Position numbers and translations under genes: made by a program. Shown here one piece after another: positions 35,932 through 43,525 of a stretch of 64,000 bases of DNA. Position 1 is the first letter of the stretch; the number at the start of each line of letters is the position of its first letter. The DNA is from Patulibacter brassicae (GTDB taxonomy: Bacteria > Actinomycetota > Thermoleophilia > Solirubrobacterales > Solirubrobacteraceae): NCBI RefSeq assembly GCF_033949425.1, contig NZ_JAXAVX010000002.1, forward strand, positions 372,001 through 436,000, read 5' to 3'. Below the pieces are notes generated by a model. That model saw nothing but the letters and a program-made list of their open reading frames with translations, searched no databases and was not told the DNA's origin.

Positions 35932-36923
35932 ACCGCCCTCCGCAGGAGCCAGAGGAACAGGGGCACCCCGAGCACGACCATGAACGGGCCGACCGGGAAG
36001 TCGTACGGCGCGGCGACCTTGCGGGAGACCGTGTCGGCGACGAGCAGCAGCGCGGCGCCGGCGACCGCGGAGGTCGGCACGACGAAGCGGTGGCTCGCGG
36101 TGCCGCCCGCGAGGCGCACGGCGTGGGGGACGACGAGGCCGAGGAAGCCCAGCAGCCCCGCGAGGGCCGCGGCCGACGCGGCGAGCAGCGCCGCGGTCCC
36201 GGCGGCGACGAGCCGCACGACCCGCGGGCGCTGCCCGAGGGACTGCGCGACGTCGTCGCCCAGGGCGAGCCGGTCGAGCGGCCGGATGAGGAACGCCGCG
36301 GCGAGGAAGCCGACGACGAGGTACGGCCAGACCCCCGTGAGGACGCCCCACCCGTCGTTGCTCAGGTAGCCCGCGATGAAGAAGATCGCGGACGAGACGC
36401 GCTCCGGGAAGGCCGTCATGAGCGCCGTCGTCAGGGCCGTGAAGATCGCGTTGATCGCGATGCCGGCGAGGATCAGGCGGGCGATGCTGCCGCCGCCGGC
36501 GCCCGCCCACGCGACGAGGAAGACGAGCGACGTGGCGACGAGGCCGAAGACGAGGGCGCTCAGCGGCACGAGCGCGACGGCGCCCGGCGAGGCGAGGAGG
36601 ATGATCATCGCCCCGAACCCCGAGCCGGCCGTCACGCCGATGACGTCCGGCGAGGCGAGCGGGTTGGACAGCGCCCCCTGCAGCAGCGCTCCGGCCACGC
36701 CGAGCGCCGCGCCGACGAGGATCGCGGTGACCGTGCGGGGGATCCGCAGGTCGGTGATGATCTGGTCGATCGCGGGCGAGACGTCGCCGCCGCCGACGAG
36801 CGGCAGGGCGTCGACGACGTCGCGGAGCGGGATGCTCGTGGAGCCGACCGCGATCGACGCGAGCGCGGCGATGACCAGCACGACGGCCGAGGTGCCGAGC
36901 ACCCCGGCCTGGCGCAGGGTCAC
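35928..36923 (-). CDS. hmuU: haem ABC transporter permease HmuU (FecCD family)
   Basis: A 331-residue permease with about nine to ten TM helices and FecCD/BtuC motifs RIPRTVTAILVGAALGVAGA, ALSNPLASPDVIGVTAGSGF and GFLGLVVPHAVRL. It forms the inner channel of the haem importer. It starts four bases after the hmuT stop region and overlaps hmuV. Typical length for the family. Confidence 0.92.
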   Translation of the reverse strand: MTLRQAGVLGTSAVVLVIAALASIAVGSTSIPLRDVVDALPLVGGGDVSPAIDQIITDLRIPRTVTAILVGAALGVAGALLQGALSNPLASPDVIGVTAGSGFGAMIILLASPGAVALVPLSALVFGLVATSLVFLVAWAGAGGGSIARLILAGIAINAIFTALTTALMTAFPERVSSAIFFIAGYLSNDGWGVLTGVWPYLVVGFLAAAFLIRPLDRLALGDDVAQSLGQRPRVVRLVAAGTAALLAASAAALAGLLGFLGLVVPHAVRLAGGTASHRFVVPTSAVAGAALLLVADTVSRKVAAPYDFPVGPFMVVLGVPLFLWLLRRAV

Positions 36924-36927
36924 CGCG

Positions 36928-37884
36928 CTACTTCCAGTTGCCCAGGAGGTCCTTGCGCACCCAGCGGACGATCTTGCCGGGGTCGTCGGAGGCCTCGAGC
37001 AGGCGCTGCGGGTCGACGATCCGGATCCGGTTCGTGCGCGCGGCGGTCGTCGACGACCAGCCGGGCTTGCTCTTGAAGTACTCGACCGTCGCGGGGATGT
37101 CCTTCGCGTTGCCGTGCGGCACCACGATGATGACCTCGGGGTCGCGGACGAGGACCTCCTCGTCGCTCAGCGGCGCGAAGCTGCCGGGGAGGCCGGCACC
37201 GAAGGACGGCTTGAGGCCGCTCGTGAGCATCGATCCGCCGGCCGCCGAGACGATGTCCCCGCCCCAGCTGTTGGGCAGGAACGCCATCGTGTTGCGGCCG
37301 ATGCCGAGCACGAGGAGCACGCGCGGGCGGACGGTGATCCCCTTGCGGGCGGCCCGCAGGCCGGCGACCGAGCGATCGGCGAGCCGGCGGGCCTGCTTCT
37401 CGCGACCGAGGACCTTGCCGATCTTGCGGATGCCGATCGGGACGGTCGCGAGCCGGACGGGCTCCAGCGAGTCGGAGATCGTGATCCGCTGCCGCCTGAT
37501 CTTCGGCGTGCCCGACCGCCAGTTCGGCGAGGAGAGCACGTAGTCCGGGCGCAGCCGGATGAGCTGCTCGAGGTTCGGCCCGTCCGGATGCGAGAGGGCG
37601 ATCCGACGGACCCCGCGCAGGCGCGAGTCGAACGTCAGCTTGCTGCTGTCGATCTGCTGGCCGACGGCGATCGGACGAACGCCGAGGCGGGACGTGACGT
37701 TCGCGGTGAACGGCGTCAGCGCCACGACCCGCTTCGGGGGCTTCGCGGCCCCGGCGGCCGGGGCCAGGACGCCGCCCGCCGCGGTCGCCAGCGCGACCGC
37801 CGTGGCGGTGGCCAGCAGGCTCCGGCGCGAGCGGCGGCCGGCTGACGGCGCGCGGTTCGGACGACCGTGGGAGGCGTCGAGCAT
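36928..37884 (-). CDS. hmuT: haem ABC transporter substrate-binding protein HmuT
   Basis: A 318-residue class III binding protein. An Arg-rich N-terminus and hydrophobic stretch (SLLATATAVALATAAGGVLA) form a signal, possibly Tat-like (RRSRRSLL). There is no lipobox Cys, so it may be released or held as an uncleaved anchor. The fold motifs KRVVALTPFTANV, LIRLRPDYVLSS and EEVLVRDPEVIIVVPHG match periplasmic haem/siderophore-binding proteins. It is the first gene of the hmuTUV-htaA operon, with a weak iron-box-like palindrome 18 bases before the ATG. Confidence 0.85.
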   Translation of the reverse strand: MLDASHGRPNRAPSAGRRSRRSLLATATAVALATAAGGVLAPAAGAAKPPKRVVALTPFTANVTSRLGVRPIAVGQQIDSSKLTFDSRLRGVRRIALSHPDGPNLEQLIRLRPDYVLSSPNWRSGTPKIRRQRITISDSLEPVRLATVPIGIRKIGKVLGREKQARRLADRSVAGLRAARKGITVRPRVLLVLGIGRNTMAFLPNSWGGDIVSAAGGSMLTSGLKPSFGAGLPGSFAPLSDEEVLVRDPEVIIVVPHGNAKDIPATVEYFKSKPGWSSTTAARTNRIRIVDPQRLLEASDDPGKIVRWVRKDLLGNWK

Positions 37885-37902
37885 GCGGGCGATCGTACCA
37901 AC

Positions 37903-37916
37903 TTCGGCAACCCGAA
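37903..37916 (-). promoter_or_regulatory. iron-box-like palindrome before hmuT
   Basis: TTCGG-CAAC-CCGAA has the same 5-4-5 geometry as the TTAGG-N4-CCTAA boxes elsewhere in the window, with C/G in place of the central A/T. It sits just upstream of a -10-like TACGAT and the hmuT ATG. It is a weaker match to DtxR sites, so operator function is tentative. Confidence 0.4.
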
Positions 37917-37957
37917 CACTCCGGCCTCCAGGCCCGTCCCGCCGGACGCTCCCGGGC

Positions 37958-39430
37958 TCAGGTCACGCGGTCCCGGCGGCGCGGACCGCGGCCCTCGAGG
38001 ACCGCTCCGCCGAGCGCCGCGACGACGAGCAGCCCCCCGAGCGCGATGGTCGGGCCGTCGCCGTCACCCTCGCCGCCGGCACCACCGGCCGCCACGCCGG
38101 CGGTCTGGGGCGCGGCCCCTGCTCCGACGACCTGCCCCGAGACCTCGTCGGCGGCGCCGGCCGGCGGCGTCGGGCCGGTGGTCGTGGTGGTCGTCGTCGG
38201 CGGCGTCGCCGACGTCGTGGTCCCCGGCGGGACGGCGGCGGCGCCCGGTGCGCTCGTGCCGGGTGCGGGCGACGACCCGCCCGGGCCCGAGCCCGAGCCG
38301 CCGGCTCGGCCGGGAGCGTCGCGATCGCTGTTCCCCGACGCCTGTGCCTGGGACTGCGCCTCCGCGCCCCCGCCGCCCCCGCCGCCCGCCGCCGCGCCGG
38401 CGCGCTCGGGCTCGGACGCCTCCGCGCTCGCCCGGCGGCTCCCGCGCGGGACGGCGCGCACGGGGAAGGCGACCCCGTTGAGGCCCGGGAGGACGGCCGC
38501 GGTCGCCGCCGTGTCGCCGAACCCGCCCTCGTCGTCCTGCTGCCGTCGCAGGTAGCGGATCGGCGAGCTGTCCTGGCTGGAGAACTGCCGCGGGTCGAAG
38601 CCCACGGCGCGCAGCCCCTGCAGCACCGTCGCGGTCGCCTGGGGGGTCGGCCGCCCGGCGCGCGCACCCGCGTAGCCCCCGCTCGTGGTCAGCGCGTCGA
38701 CGAGGTAGGCCTGCGCGCCGCCGGAGAGCTCGAACTCGGGGTCCGGTCCGGCCTGCAGCGCCTGCAGCACGAGGCCGGTGACGTCCGGGCGCGGCGTGCT
38801 GCCCGCCGTCGTGCCCCACCCGAGGCCGGAACCGGTGCGGCGGTAGGCGGTGCGCAGCCACGCGACCGCGCGGGCCGCGGTCGCGCGCTGCGCCTCGTCG
38901 CCGCCGGCGAGCGCGATCGCCGCGAGGGCGGTCGGCGCGGTGCGCGCGCCGCCGGCCGATCCGGCGGGGAAGCTGCCGTCGGTGCGCTGGCGGGCGACGA
39001 GGGTCGCGAGCGCGGCGGACCCGGAGGGGCGATCGGCCTCGCCGGCGGCGCGCAGGACGAGCACGAGCCGCGCGAGGTCCTCCGTGCGGGTCAGCGCGTC
39101 GGCGTGGCGGTCGAGGTAGGCCAGCAGCGTCGTGCCCTTCGCGGGCTGGTCGGCCGGATGGACGCCGACCGACGCGAGCGCCAGGGCCGCGAGCACGGTG
39201 ACGGACGGGTCCGAGCGGCGGTCGCGGACCGTGGGGGCGAACCCGCCGTCGGCGCGCTGCGCGGCCTGCAGGCGGCGCACCGCGCGGTCCAGCGGCCCGA
39301 GCTCCTGGGCCGCGGCGGCCGGCGCGGGGCCGAGGGCGGTCCCGCCGACGAGCGGACCCACGCTGAGCCCGGTCGCCGCGACCGCGAGCGCGGCCACCGC
39401 CGACACGCGGAGTTTGGGTGACCGAACCAC
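37958..39430 (-). CDS. membrane-anchored surface protein with prenyltransferase/squalene-oxidase-like toroid repeats
   Basis: About 490 residues. A signal sequence (VSAVAALAVAATGLSVGPLV) is followed by an alpha/alpha-toroid region of QRADGGF-type repeats (ADGGFAPT, TDGSFPAG, SGLGW, DEGGFGD). Then come a Gly/Ala/Pro/Thr-rich stalk (~345-450), a C-terminal TM helix (TIALGGLLVVAALGGAVLEG) and basic residues, so it is a tethered surface receptor-like protein and not a terpene enzyme. The toroid fold is also used by cobalamin-binding intrinsic factor and transcobalamin. GTG 39430 is the start. Position upstream of hmuT in the same direction suggests a role in tetrapyrrole capture. Confidence 0.75.
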   Translation of the reverse strand: MVRSPKLRVSAVAALAVAATGLSVGPLVGGTALGPAPAAAAQELGPLDRAVRRLQAAQRADGGFAPTVRDRRSDPSVTVLAALALASVGVHPADQPAKGTTLLAYLDRHADALTRTEDLARLVLVLRAAGEADRPSGSAALATLVARQRTDGSFPAGSAGGARTAPTALAAIALAGGDEAQRATAARAVAWLRTAYRRTGSGLGWGTTAGSTPRPDVTGLVLQALQAGPDPEFELSGGAQAYLVDALTTSGGYAGARAGRPTPQATATVLQGLRAVGFDPRQFSSQDSSPIRYLRRQQDDEGGFGDTAATAAVLPGLNGVAFPVRAVPRGSRRASAEASEPERAGAAAGGGGGGGAEAQSQAQASGNSDRDAPGRAGGSGSGPGGSSPAPGTSAPGAAAVPPGTTTSATPPTTTTTTTGPTPPAGAADEVSGQVVGAGAAPQTAGVAAGGAGGEGDGDGPTIALGGLLVVAALGGAVLEGRGPRRRDRVT

Positions 39431-39554
39431 GGGTCGGCCAACGTACCACAGGGTCTCGCGGCGGCTCGCCGCCCGCCCGTCGCCGCGCGACGGCCCACGG
39501 CGCTCGCCGGACGGCGCTCCGATCGGCGGTCGGCGCAGGATCCCGATCCGCCGG

Positions 39555-40379
39555 TCAGTCGGCCGCGCGCGCCTGGCGCGCCAGGGCCACGGTCGCCGCC
39601 CGGAGGCCCTGCGCGTCGTCGAGGGGCGCCGCGAAGCCGACGCGGACGCTCGCGCGCCCGGCGGGCGTGTCCGCGCGCAGGTCGAGGCCGTAGCGGTCGG
39701 CGCGGACGCAGCGTGCGCTCGTCGCGTCGGGATGGCCGCCGAGGGCCCGCGCCATCGCCAGCAGGGCGTCGGCGTGGTCATCGTTGAGGTGGCGCACCGC
39801 CCCGGCGGCGCGGGGCAGGACGGGGTCCGGCTCGGCGGCGAGGTACTGCTCGGTGGTCACGGAGTCCATCCGGCCGTAGCCGCCGACCCAGCGCACGCGG
39901 TCGACCCGCAGGACCCAGGTCGAGAAGTCGCCGAAGGTCGAGAAGAGCGCGGCCGGCGGGACCGCGGCGACGTACGCCGCCCGCGCCGCCTCGGCCTCCG
40001 CGCCCTCGACGCGCTCCGCGACGCCGGCGAGCGTCACGCGGCCGTTGTCGAGCGGGTCGGCGCCCTCCTCCCCGGCGGTGACGACCGAGAGGCTCGCCCG
40101 CTGCTCGCGCTCGAGGTTGCGGCCGTGCTCGGCGAGCGTCGAGACCATGAGCACCGGGCGCCCGTCCGCGAGCGTCGCGAAGGCGACCATCGACGCCCAC
40201 GGGGTGCCGTCCTCGCTGAGGGAGGCGAGCGTGCCGGTCTTCGTCGCGGCGACGATGGTCCGGGCCTCCTCGGCGGCTGAAGGGCGGTCCTGCGGCGTGC
40301 GGACGGGGGCGGTCGGATCCGGCGTGGCCAGGACGGCGGCCGGCGCCTGGTGGTCGCTCTGCGTGTCGGCGGCGGGCAT
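39555..40379 (-). CDS. HugZ-type haem oxygenase (PNPOx-like plus DUF2470)
   Basis: A 274-residue cytoplasmic protein. The N-terminal split-barrel flavin/haem domain (TKTGTLASLSEDGTPWASMV, STLAEHGRNLERE) is followed by WVGGYGRM and the C-terminal DUF2470 domain (RHLNDDHADALLAMARAL). This is the HugZ/HutZ arrangement that opens the haem ring and frees iron. Family enzymes use a C-terminal His for haem; candidate His are in DDHADAL. It is divergent from the DtxR-fold regulator, and an iron box lies 20 bases before its ATG. Confidence 0.85.
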   Translation of the reverse strand: MPAADTQSDHQAPAAVLATPDPTAPVRTPQDRPSAAEEARTIVAATKTGTLASLSEDGTPWASMVAFATLADGRPVLMVSTLAEHGRNLEREQRASLSVVTAGEEGADPLDNGRVTLAGVAERVEGAEAEAARAAYVAAVPPAALFSTFGDFSTWVLRVDRVRWVGGYGRMDSVTTEQYLAAEPDPVLPRAAGAVRHLNDDHADALLAMARALGGHPDATSARCVRADRYGLDLRADTPAGRASVRVGFAAPLDDAQGLRAATVALARQARAAD

Positions 40380-40399
40380 GACGCGCAGCGTAGCAACCC

Positions 40400-40413
40400 T
40401 TAGGACTGCCTAA
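40400..40413. promoter_or_regulatory. DtxR/IdeR iron box in the HugZ/regulator divergent region
   Basis: TTAGG-ACTG-CCTAA is a perfect 5-4-5 inverted repeat matching the first 14 positions of the DtxR consensus except the spacer. It lies 20 bases before the HugZ ATG, just upstream of a -10-like TACGCT on the minus strand. A further CCTAA half-site is at 40428-40432. Confidence 0.7.
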
Positions 40414-40461
40414 TCTGCGCTGGTCACCCTAACTCGACGGGCCGCTCGGCCTCGTCGCGGG

Positions 40462-40490
40462 GTCGACTTGTCGACGGCTGTCGCTATCAT
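40462..40490 (+). promoter_or_regulatory. leaderless promoter and GTCGAC repeat before the DtxR-fold gene
   Basis: GTCGAC-TT-GTCGAC (40462-40475) is palindromic and sits at the -35 position, 17 bases upstream of a -10 element TATCAT (40485-40490). The ATG begins 6 bases later, so translation probably starts at the mRNA end. The repeat could be an autoregulatory site. Confidence 0.45.
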
Positions 40491-40496
40491 CGGCCC

Positions 40497-41231
40497 ATGG
40501 GCTCCGCTCGGTCGCTGCGTCCCGTCGGGGTCGCGCCACGTCGCTCCGGCATCACCGCGACCGACCGGTACGTCGCCGCGATCCATGCGCTCGCGTTCCC
40601 GCTCGGCCGGCCCTGCGGCCCGCTCGGCCGGCCGTTCGAGAACGCGCGGCTCGCGGAGGTCCTCGGCGTCGCGCCGGTCTCCGCCCGCGAGGTGCTGCTG
40701 CGGCTCGAGCGGGACGGGCTCGTCGAGCGGGCCCTGCGTCGCCGCTGGGCGCTGACCGACGGGGGCCTCGCGCGAGCGGACGAGGTCGTGCGGCGCCAGC
40801 GGATCGTCGTGCGGTTCCTCGTCGACGAGCTCGCCTTCCCCGTCGCCGACGCCTACGTCGACGGCGTGCCGCTCGGGGTCTCGATCGGCGCGCGCACCGC
40901 GGAGCGGATGCTCGCGCGGATCGGCGCCCCCGACCGCGACCCGAGCGGCTGGCCGATCGACCTCGAGCGCGACCGCGCGGAGGCCCCGTCGCTCGTGCGC
41001 GCCCTCGACGCGCCGATCGGCACGGCCGGCGTCGTCGCCCGGCTGTCGCGCCATCCGCGGTCGCTCGTGGCGGAGCTCCACGACGCCGGATGCGTGCCCG
41101 GCCGGTCGCTGCGCGTCGTCGCCGGCCTCGGGGGCCGTCCGGCGTGGCTGCTCGGGGACGGCGAGGCGCGGCGGCCGCTGCCGGAGGCGCTCGCCGGGGG
41201 CGTCTGGCTCCGCGCCGTCGACGCCCGCTGA
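40497..41231 (+). CDS. DtxR-fold transcriptional regulator lacking the metal ligands
   Basis: A 244-residue protein. Residues ~17-70 are a DtxR-type winged HTH (ATDRYVAAIHALAFP; LAEVLGVAPVSAREVLLRLE; RDGLVE). Residues ~85-145 align with the dimerisation/metal domain (VVRRQRIVVRFLVDEL, GWPID), and the C-terminus with the SH3-like domain. Against DtxR numbering, Met10 aligns with Arg, His79 with Gln and Glu83 with Val, and the EACRWEH motif holding His98, Cys102, Glu105 and His106 is replaced by YVDGVPLGVS. Iron cannot bind in the usual way. Placed opposite HugZ, it may sense haem or act without metal. Confidence 0.78.
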   Translation: MGSARSLRPVGVAPRRSGITATDRYVAAIHALAFPLGRPCGPLGRPFENARLAEVLGVAPVSAREVLLRLERDGLVERALRRRWALTDGGLARADEVVRRQRIVVRFLVDELAFPVADAYVDGVPLGVSIGARTAERMLARIGAPDRDPSGWPIDLERDRAEAPSLVRALDAPIGTAGVVARLSRHPRSLVAELHDAGCVPGRSLRVVAGLGGRPAWLLGDGEARRPLPEALAGGVWLRAVDAR

Positions 41232-41301
41232 CCGCGCCCCGCCGACGCGCTCCGTCTGGGCCCGCCCCCTGGGTCGCGACCGCGTCCCGGCTCGAGCAGG
41301 G

Positions 41302-41883
41302 TCAGCGCGCCTCGACGGCGCGCTGCGCCGTCGCCACGGCGATCGCCGTGACGTCGTCGAGCGGCCTCCCGGACTGGTGCAGCACGCGGATCGCCGCGTT
41401 GACGATCCCCTGGACGAGCTGCGCGGTGACGGCCGCGTGCGGATGGCCCGCGGCGACGAGCGCCTCCTCCAGCAGCGCGGCCGGCTGGAACGTCATCGCC
41501 GAGATCCGGGAGCGCAGCTCGGGGCTGAACGAGGACTGCGCCAGCGCGCCCGCGAGCTCCGGCCGCACCCCGGAGACGAGCGCGAGCTGCGCGCCGACGA
41601 AGGCCGCGACGCGGCCGTCGAGGTCGTCGGCGCGCGCCATCGCGTCCCGCAGGCGCTCGAGCCAGCCGGGCAGGGGGCGCTCGAGGACCTGGGCGACGAT
41701 GTCCTCGCGCGAGGAGAAGTAGCGGTAGACGGAGTTGCGCGCGAGGCCGGTCCGCTCGCCGAGCGCCGCGAACGTCAGCCCCTCGTGGCCGCGCTCCACG
41801 AGCACCGCCTCGGCCGCCTCGAGCAGCGCCTCGTGCTGGCGGGCGCGGTGCTCGGCGACCGTGTCGGCTTCGATCCGCGGCAT
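41302..41883 (-). CDS. TetR family transcriptional regulator
   Basis: A 193-residue TetR protein with HTH AAEAVLVERGHEGLTFAALG and ERTGLARNSVYRYFSSREDI; the rest is a helical ligand domain. It lies downstream of the MFS gene on the same strand but behind a strong hairpin (41898-41937), so it is probably transcribed alone from within that 58-base gap. The ligand and targets are unknown. Confidence 0.87.
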   Translation of the reverse strand: MPRIEADTVAEHRARQHEALLEAAEAVLVERGHEGLTFAALGERTGLARNSVYRYFSSREDIVAQVLERPLPGWLERLRDAMARADDLDGRVAAFVGAQLALVSGVRPELAGALAQSSFSPELRSRISAMTFQPAALLEEALVAAGHPHAAVTAQLVQGIVNAAIRVLHQSGRPLDDVTAIAVATAQRAVEAR

Positions 41884-41897
41884 CGGGCCGATCCTAC

Positions 41898-41937
41898 GAC
41901 CGCCGCGTCCCGATCGCCGGACCGGGACGCGGCGGTC
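41898..41937 (-). terminator. 15-bp hairpin after the MFS gene
   Basis: Arms GACCGCCGCGTCCCG (41898-41912) and CGGGACGCGGCGGTC (41923-41937) pair perfectly around a 10-base loop, immediately after the MFS stop on the minus strand. Confidence 0.65.
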
Positions 41938-41941
41938 GGCC

Positions 41942-43393
41942 TCACGCCGGGGACGGGACGTCGGCCACGTCGGCGGTCGCCCGCCGCGCCGTCGCCCGAC
42001 CGAGCAGCAGGACGGCCAGCACGCCGGCGGCGGCCAGGACGCCCGCCTGGAGCTGGAACGCGTGCGTGAAGCCGTCGGTGAGCGCCTGGGGCGGGGCCGT
42101 CCCGGCGGCGAGCTCGTCGCGCGTCGTGGCGGTCGCGATCGTCACCATCGCCGCGATCCCGATCGCGCCGCCGATCTGCTGGCCGGTGGTCAGCAGGGCG
42201 GAGGCGAGTCCCCCGTCGCGGTCCTCCGCCCCGCCGGTCGCGAGCTCCATGAGCGGCATGAACGCCGCCCCGAGGCCTGCCGCCGTGAGCGCGAGGGACG
42301 GCGCGACGTGGGTGACGTAGTCGCTCGTCGGCGTGAGCGAGCTCATCCACAGGAGCCCGGAGGCGGCCGCGCCCATCCCGGCGCCGACGAGCACGCGGAT
42401 GTCCACGCGCCCGACGACCTTGCCCATGAGCGCCGACACGGTGCCCATGGCGATGCTGAACGGCAGGAACGCCGCACCGGTCTCCAGCGCGCCCCAGCCG
42501 AGCACCCGCTGCAGGTAGAGCGTCTGGAAGAAGAACATCGCCATGAGGCCGGCGGCCCCGAGGAAGACGGCGCCGTTGGCGATCATCGGCCGCCGGCGGC
42601 GCAGGAGCGCGGGCGGCAGCAGCGGGGACGCCGAGCGCCGCTCGCCGGCGGCGAAGAGCGCCGCCAGGAGCGCGGCCACGCCGAAGCCGGCGAGCGTCCG
42701 TGCCGACGTCCAGCCGGCGTGCTCGGTCTCCACCACGGTGAACACGAGGACGAGCAGCGCCAGCGTCCCGAGCGTCGCGCCGGCGACGTTCGGGGAGGTC
42801 CGGGCGGACCGCAGGTCGTCGGCCGGGACCATCCGCGGCACGAGCAGCAGCGCGACGGCGGCGACCGGCAGGTTGATGAAGAAGATCCAGCGCCAGTCGA
42901 GGAGCTCCGTCAGCGCGCCGCCGGCGAGCAGCCCCGTGGCCGCCCCGATGCCCAGGAGGCTCGTCCAGACGGCGAGCGCGCGGGCGCGCGCCGGGCCCTC
43001 GGCGTGGCTGCCGAGGATGAGCGCCAGGGCGGCGGGGGAGAGCATCGCGGCCGCGATGCCCTGGATCGCGCGCGAGACGACGAGCATCACGTCGTCGGTC
43101 GCCAGGCCGCAGGCGGCGGAGGCGAGGGCGAAGGCGGCGAGCGCGAGCAGGAAGACGCGGCGGGGACCGACCCGGTCCGCGACCCGTCCGCCGATCAGCA
43201 GGAAGCCGCCGAAGGTCAGGAAGTACGCGTTGACGACCCAGGACAGCGAGGACTCGGAGAACCCGAGCTCCTCGCCGATCGTCGGGAGGGCGACGTTCAC
43301 GATCGTGTCGTCGACGATGAGCATGAGCTGCGCGACGCACGCCAGGGCGAGGATCGCGACGGGCCGGATGGGGACGGAGGAGGTGCGGGACAT
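41942..43393 (-). CDS. MFS transporter, DHA2 (EmrB/QacA-like) drug exporter family
   Basis: A 483-residue, 14-TM-type major facilitator. Motif IVDDTIVNVALPTIGEELGF in TM1, GRVADRVGPRRVF in the TM2-3 loop, and WRWIFFINLPVAAVAL before TM6 are DHA2 drug-proton antiporter signatures. It should export lipophilic drugs or metabolites. It is divergent from the TetR gene at 43526 with a 7-4-7 palindrome between them, the standard efflux pump/repressor pair. The very C-terminus is short and cytoplasmic. Confidence 0.9.
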   Translation of the reverse strand: MSRTSSVPIRPVAILALACVAQLMLIVDDTIVNVALPTIGEELGFSESSLSWVVNAYFLTFGGFLLIGGRVADRVGPRRVFLLALAAFALASAACGLATDDVMLVVSRAIQGIAAAMLSPAALALILGSHAEGPARARALAVWTSLLGIGAATGLLAGGALTELLDWRWIFFINLPVAAVALLLVPRMVPADDLRSARTSPNVAGATLGTLALLVLVFTVVETEHAGWTSARTLAGFGVAALLAALFAAGERRSASPLLPPALLRRRRPMIANGAVFLGAAGLMAMFFFQTLYLQRVLGWGALETGAAFLPFSIAMGTVSALMGKVVGRVDIRVLVGAGMGAAASGLLWMSSLTPTSDYVTHVAPSLALTAAGLGAAFMPLMELATGGAEDRDGGLASALLTTGQQIGGAIGIAAMVTIATATTRDELAAGTAPPQALTDGFTHAFQLQAGVLAAAGVLAVLLLGRATARRATADVADVPSPA

Positions 43394-43449
43394 GGGACGG
43401 GACCTCGGTGGGACGGGGCCGGACGGCGCCGCGCCGATCGGCGTAGGAC

Positions 43450-43467
43450 GTTCTCCAGTCGGAGAAC
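43450..43467. promoter_or_regulatory. 7-4-7 palindromic operator between MFS and TetR genes
   Basis: GTTCTCC-AGTC-GGAGAAC is a perfect inverted repeat 57 bases before the MFS ATG and 58 bases before the TetR GTG. A second imperfect repeat TTCTCC-N7-GAAGAA follows at 43468-43486. Placement in the middle of the divergent region suits control of both genes by the adjacent TetR. Confidence 0.65.
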
Positions 43468-43525
43468 TTCTCCGGTTGTAGAAGAATCTGCTCCGCATGT
43501 CAAGACGGCGTGCCATGATGGCGGG

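Noticed and set aside
39413..39428. Iron-box-like TTTGG-GTGA-CCGAA before the toroid protein
   Set aside because: It lies inside the first codons after the GTG start at 39430 and matches the DtxR consensus poorly.
37958..39430. Squalene/hopene cyclase or prenyltransferase enzyme
   Set aside because: The repeats fit the fold, but the signal peptide, long stalk and C-terminal anchor place it outside the cell. No DxDD-type catalytic motif was seen.
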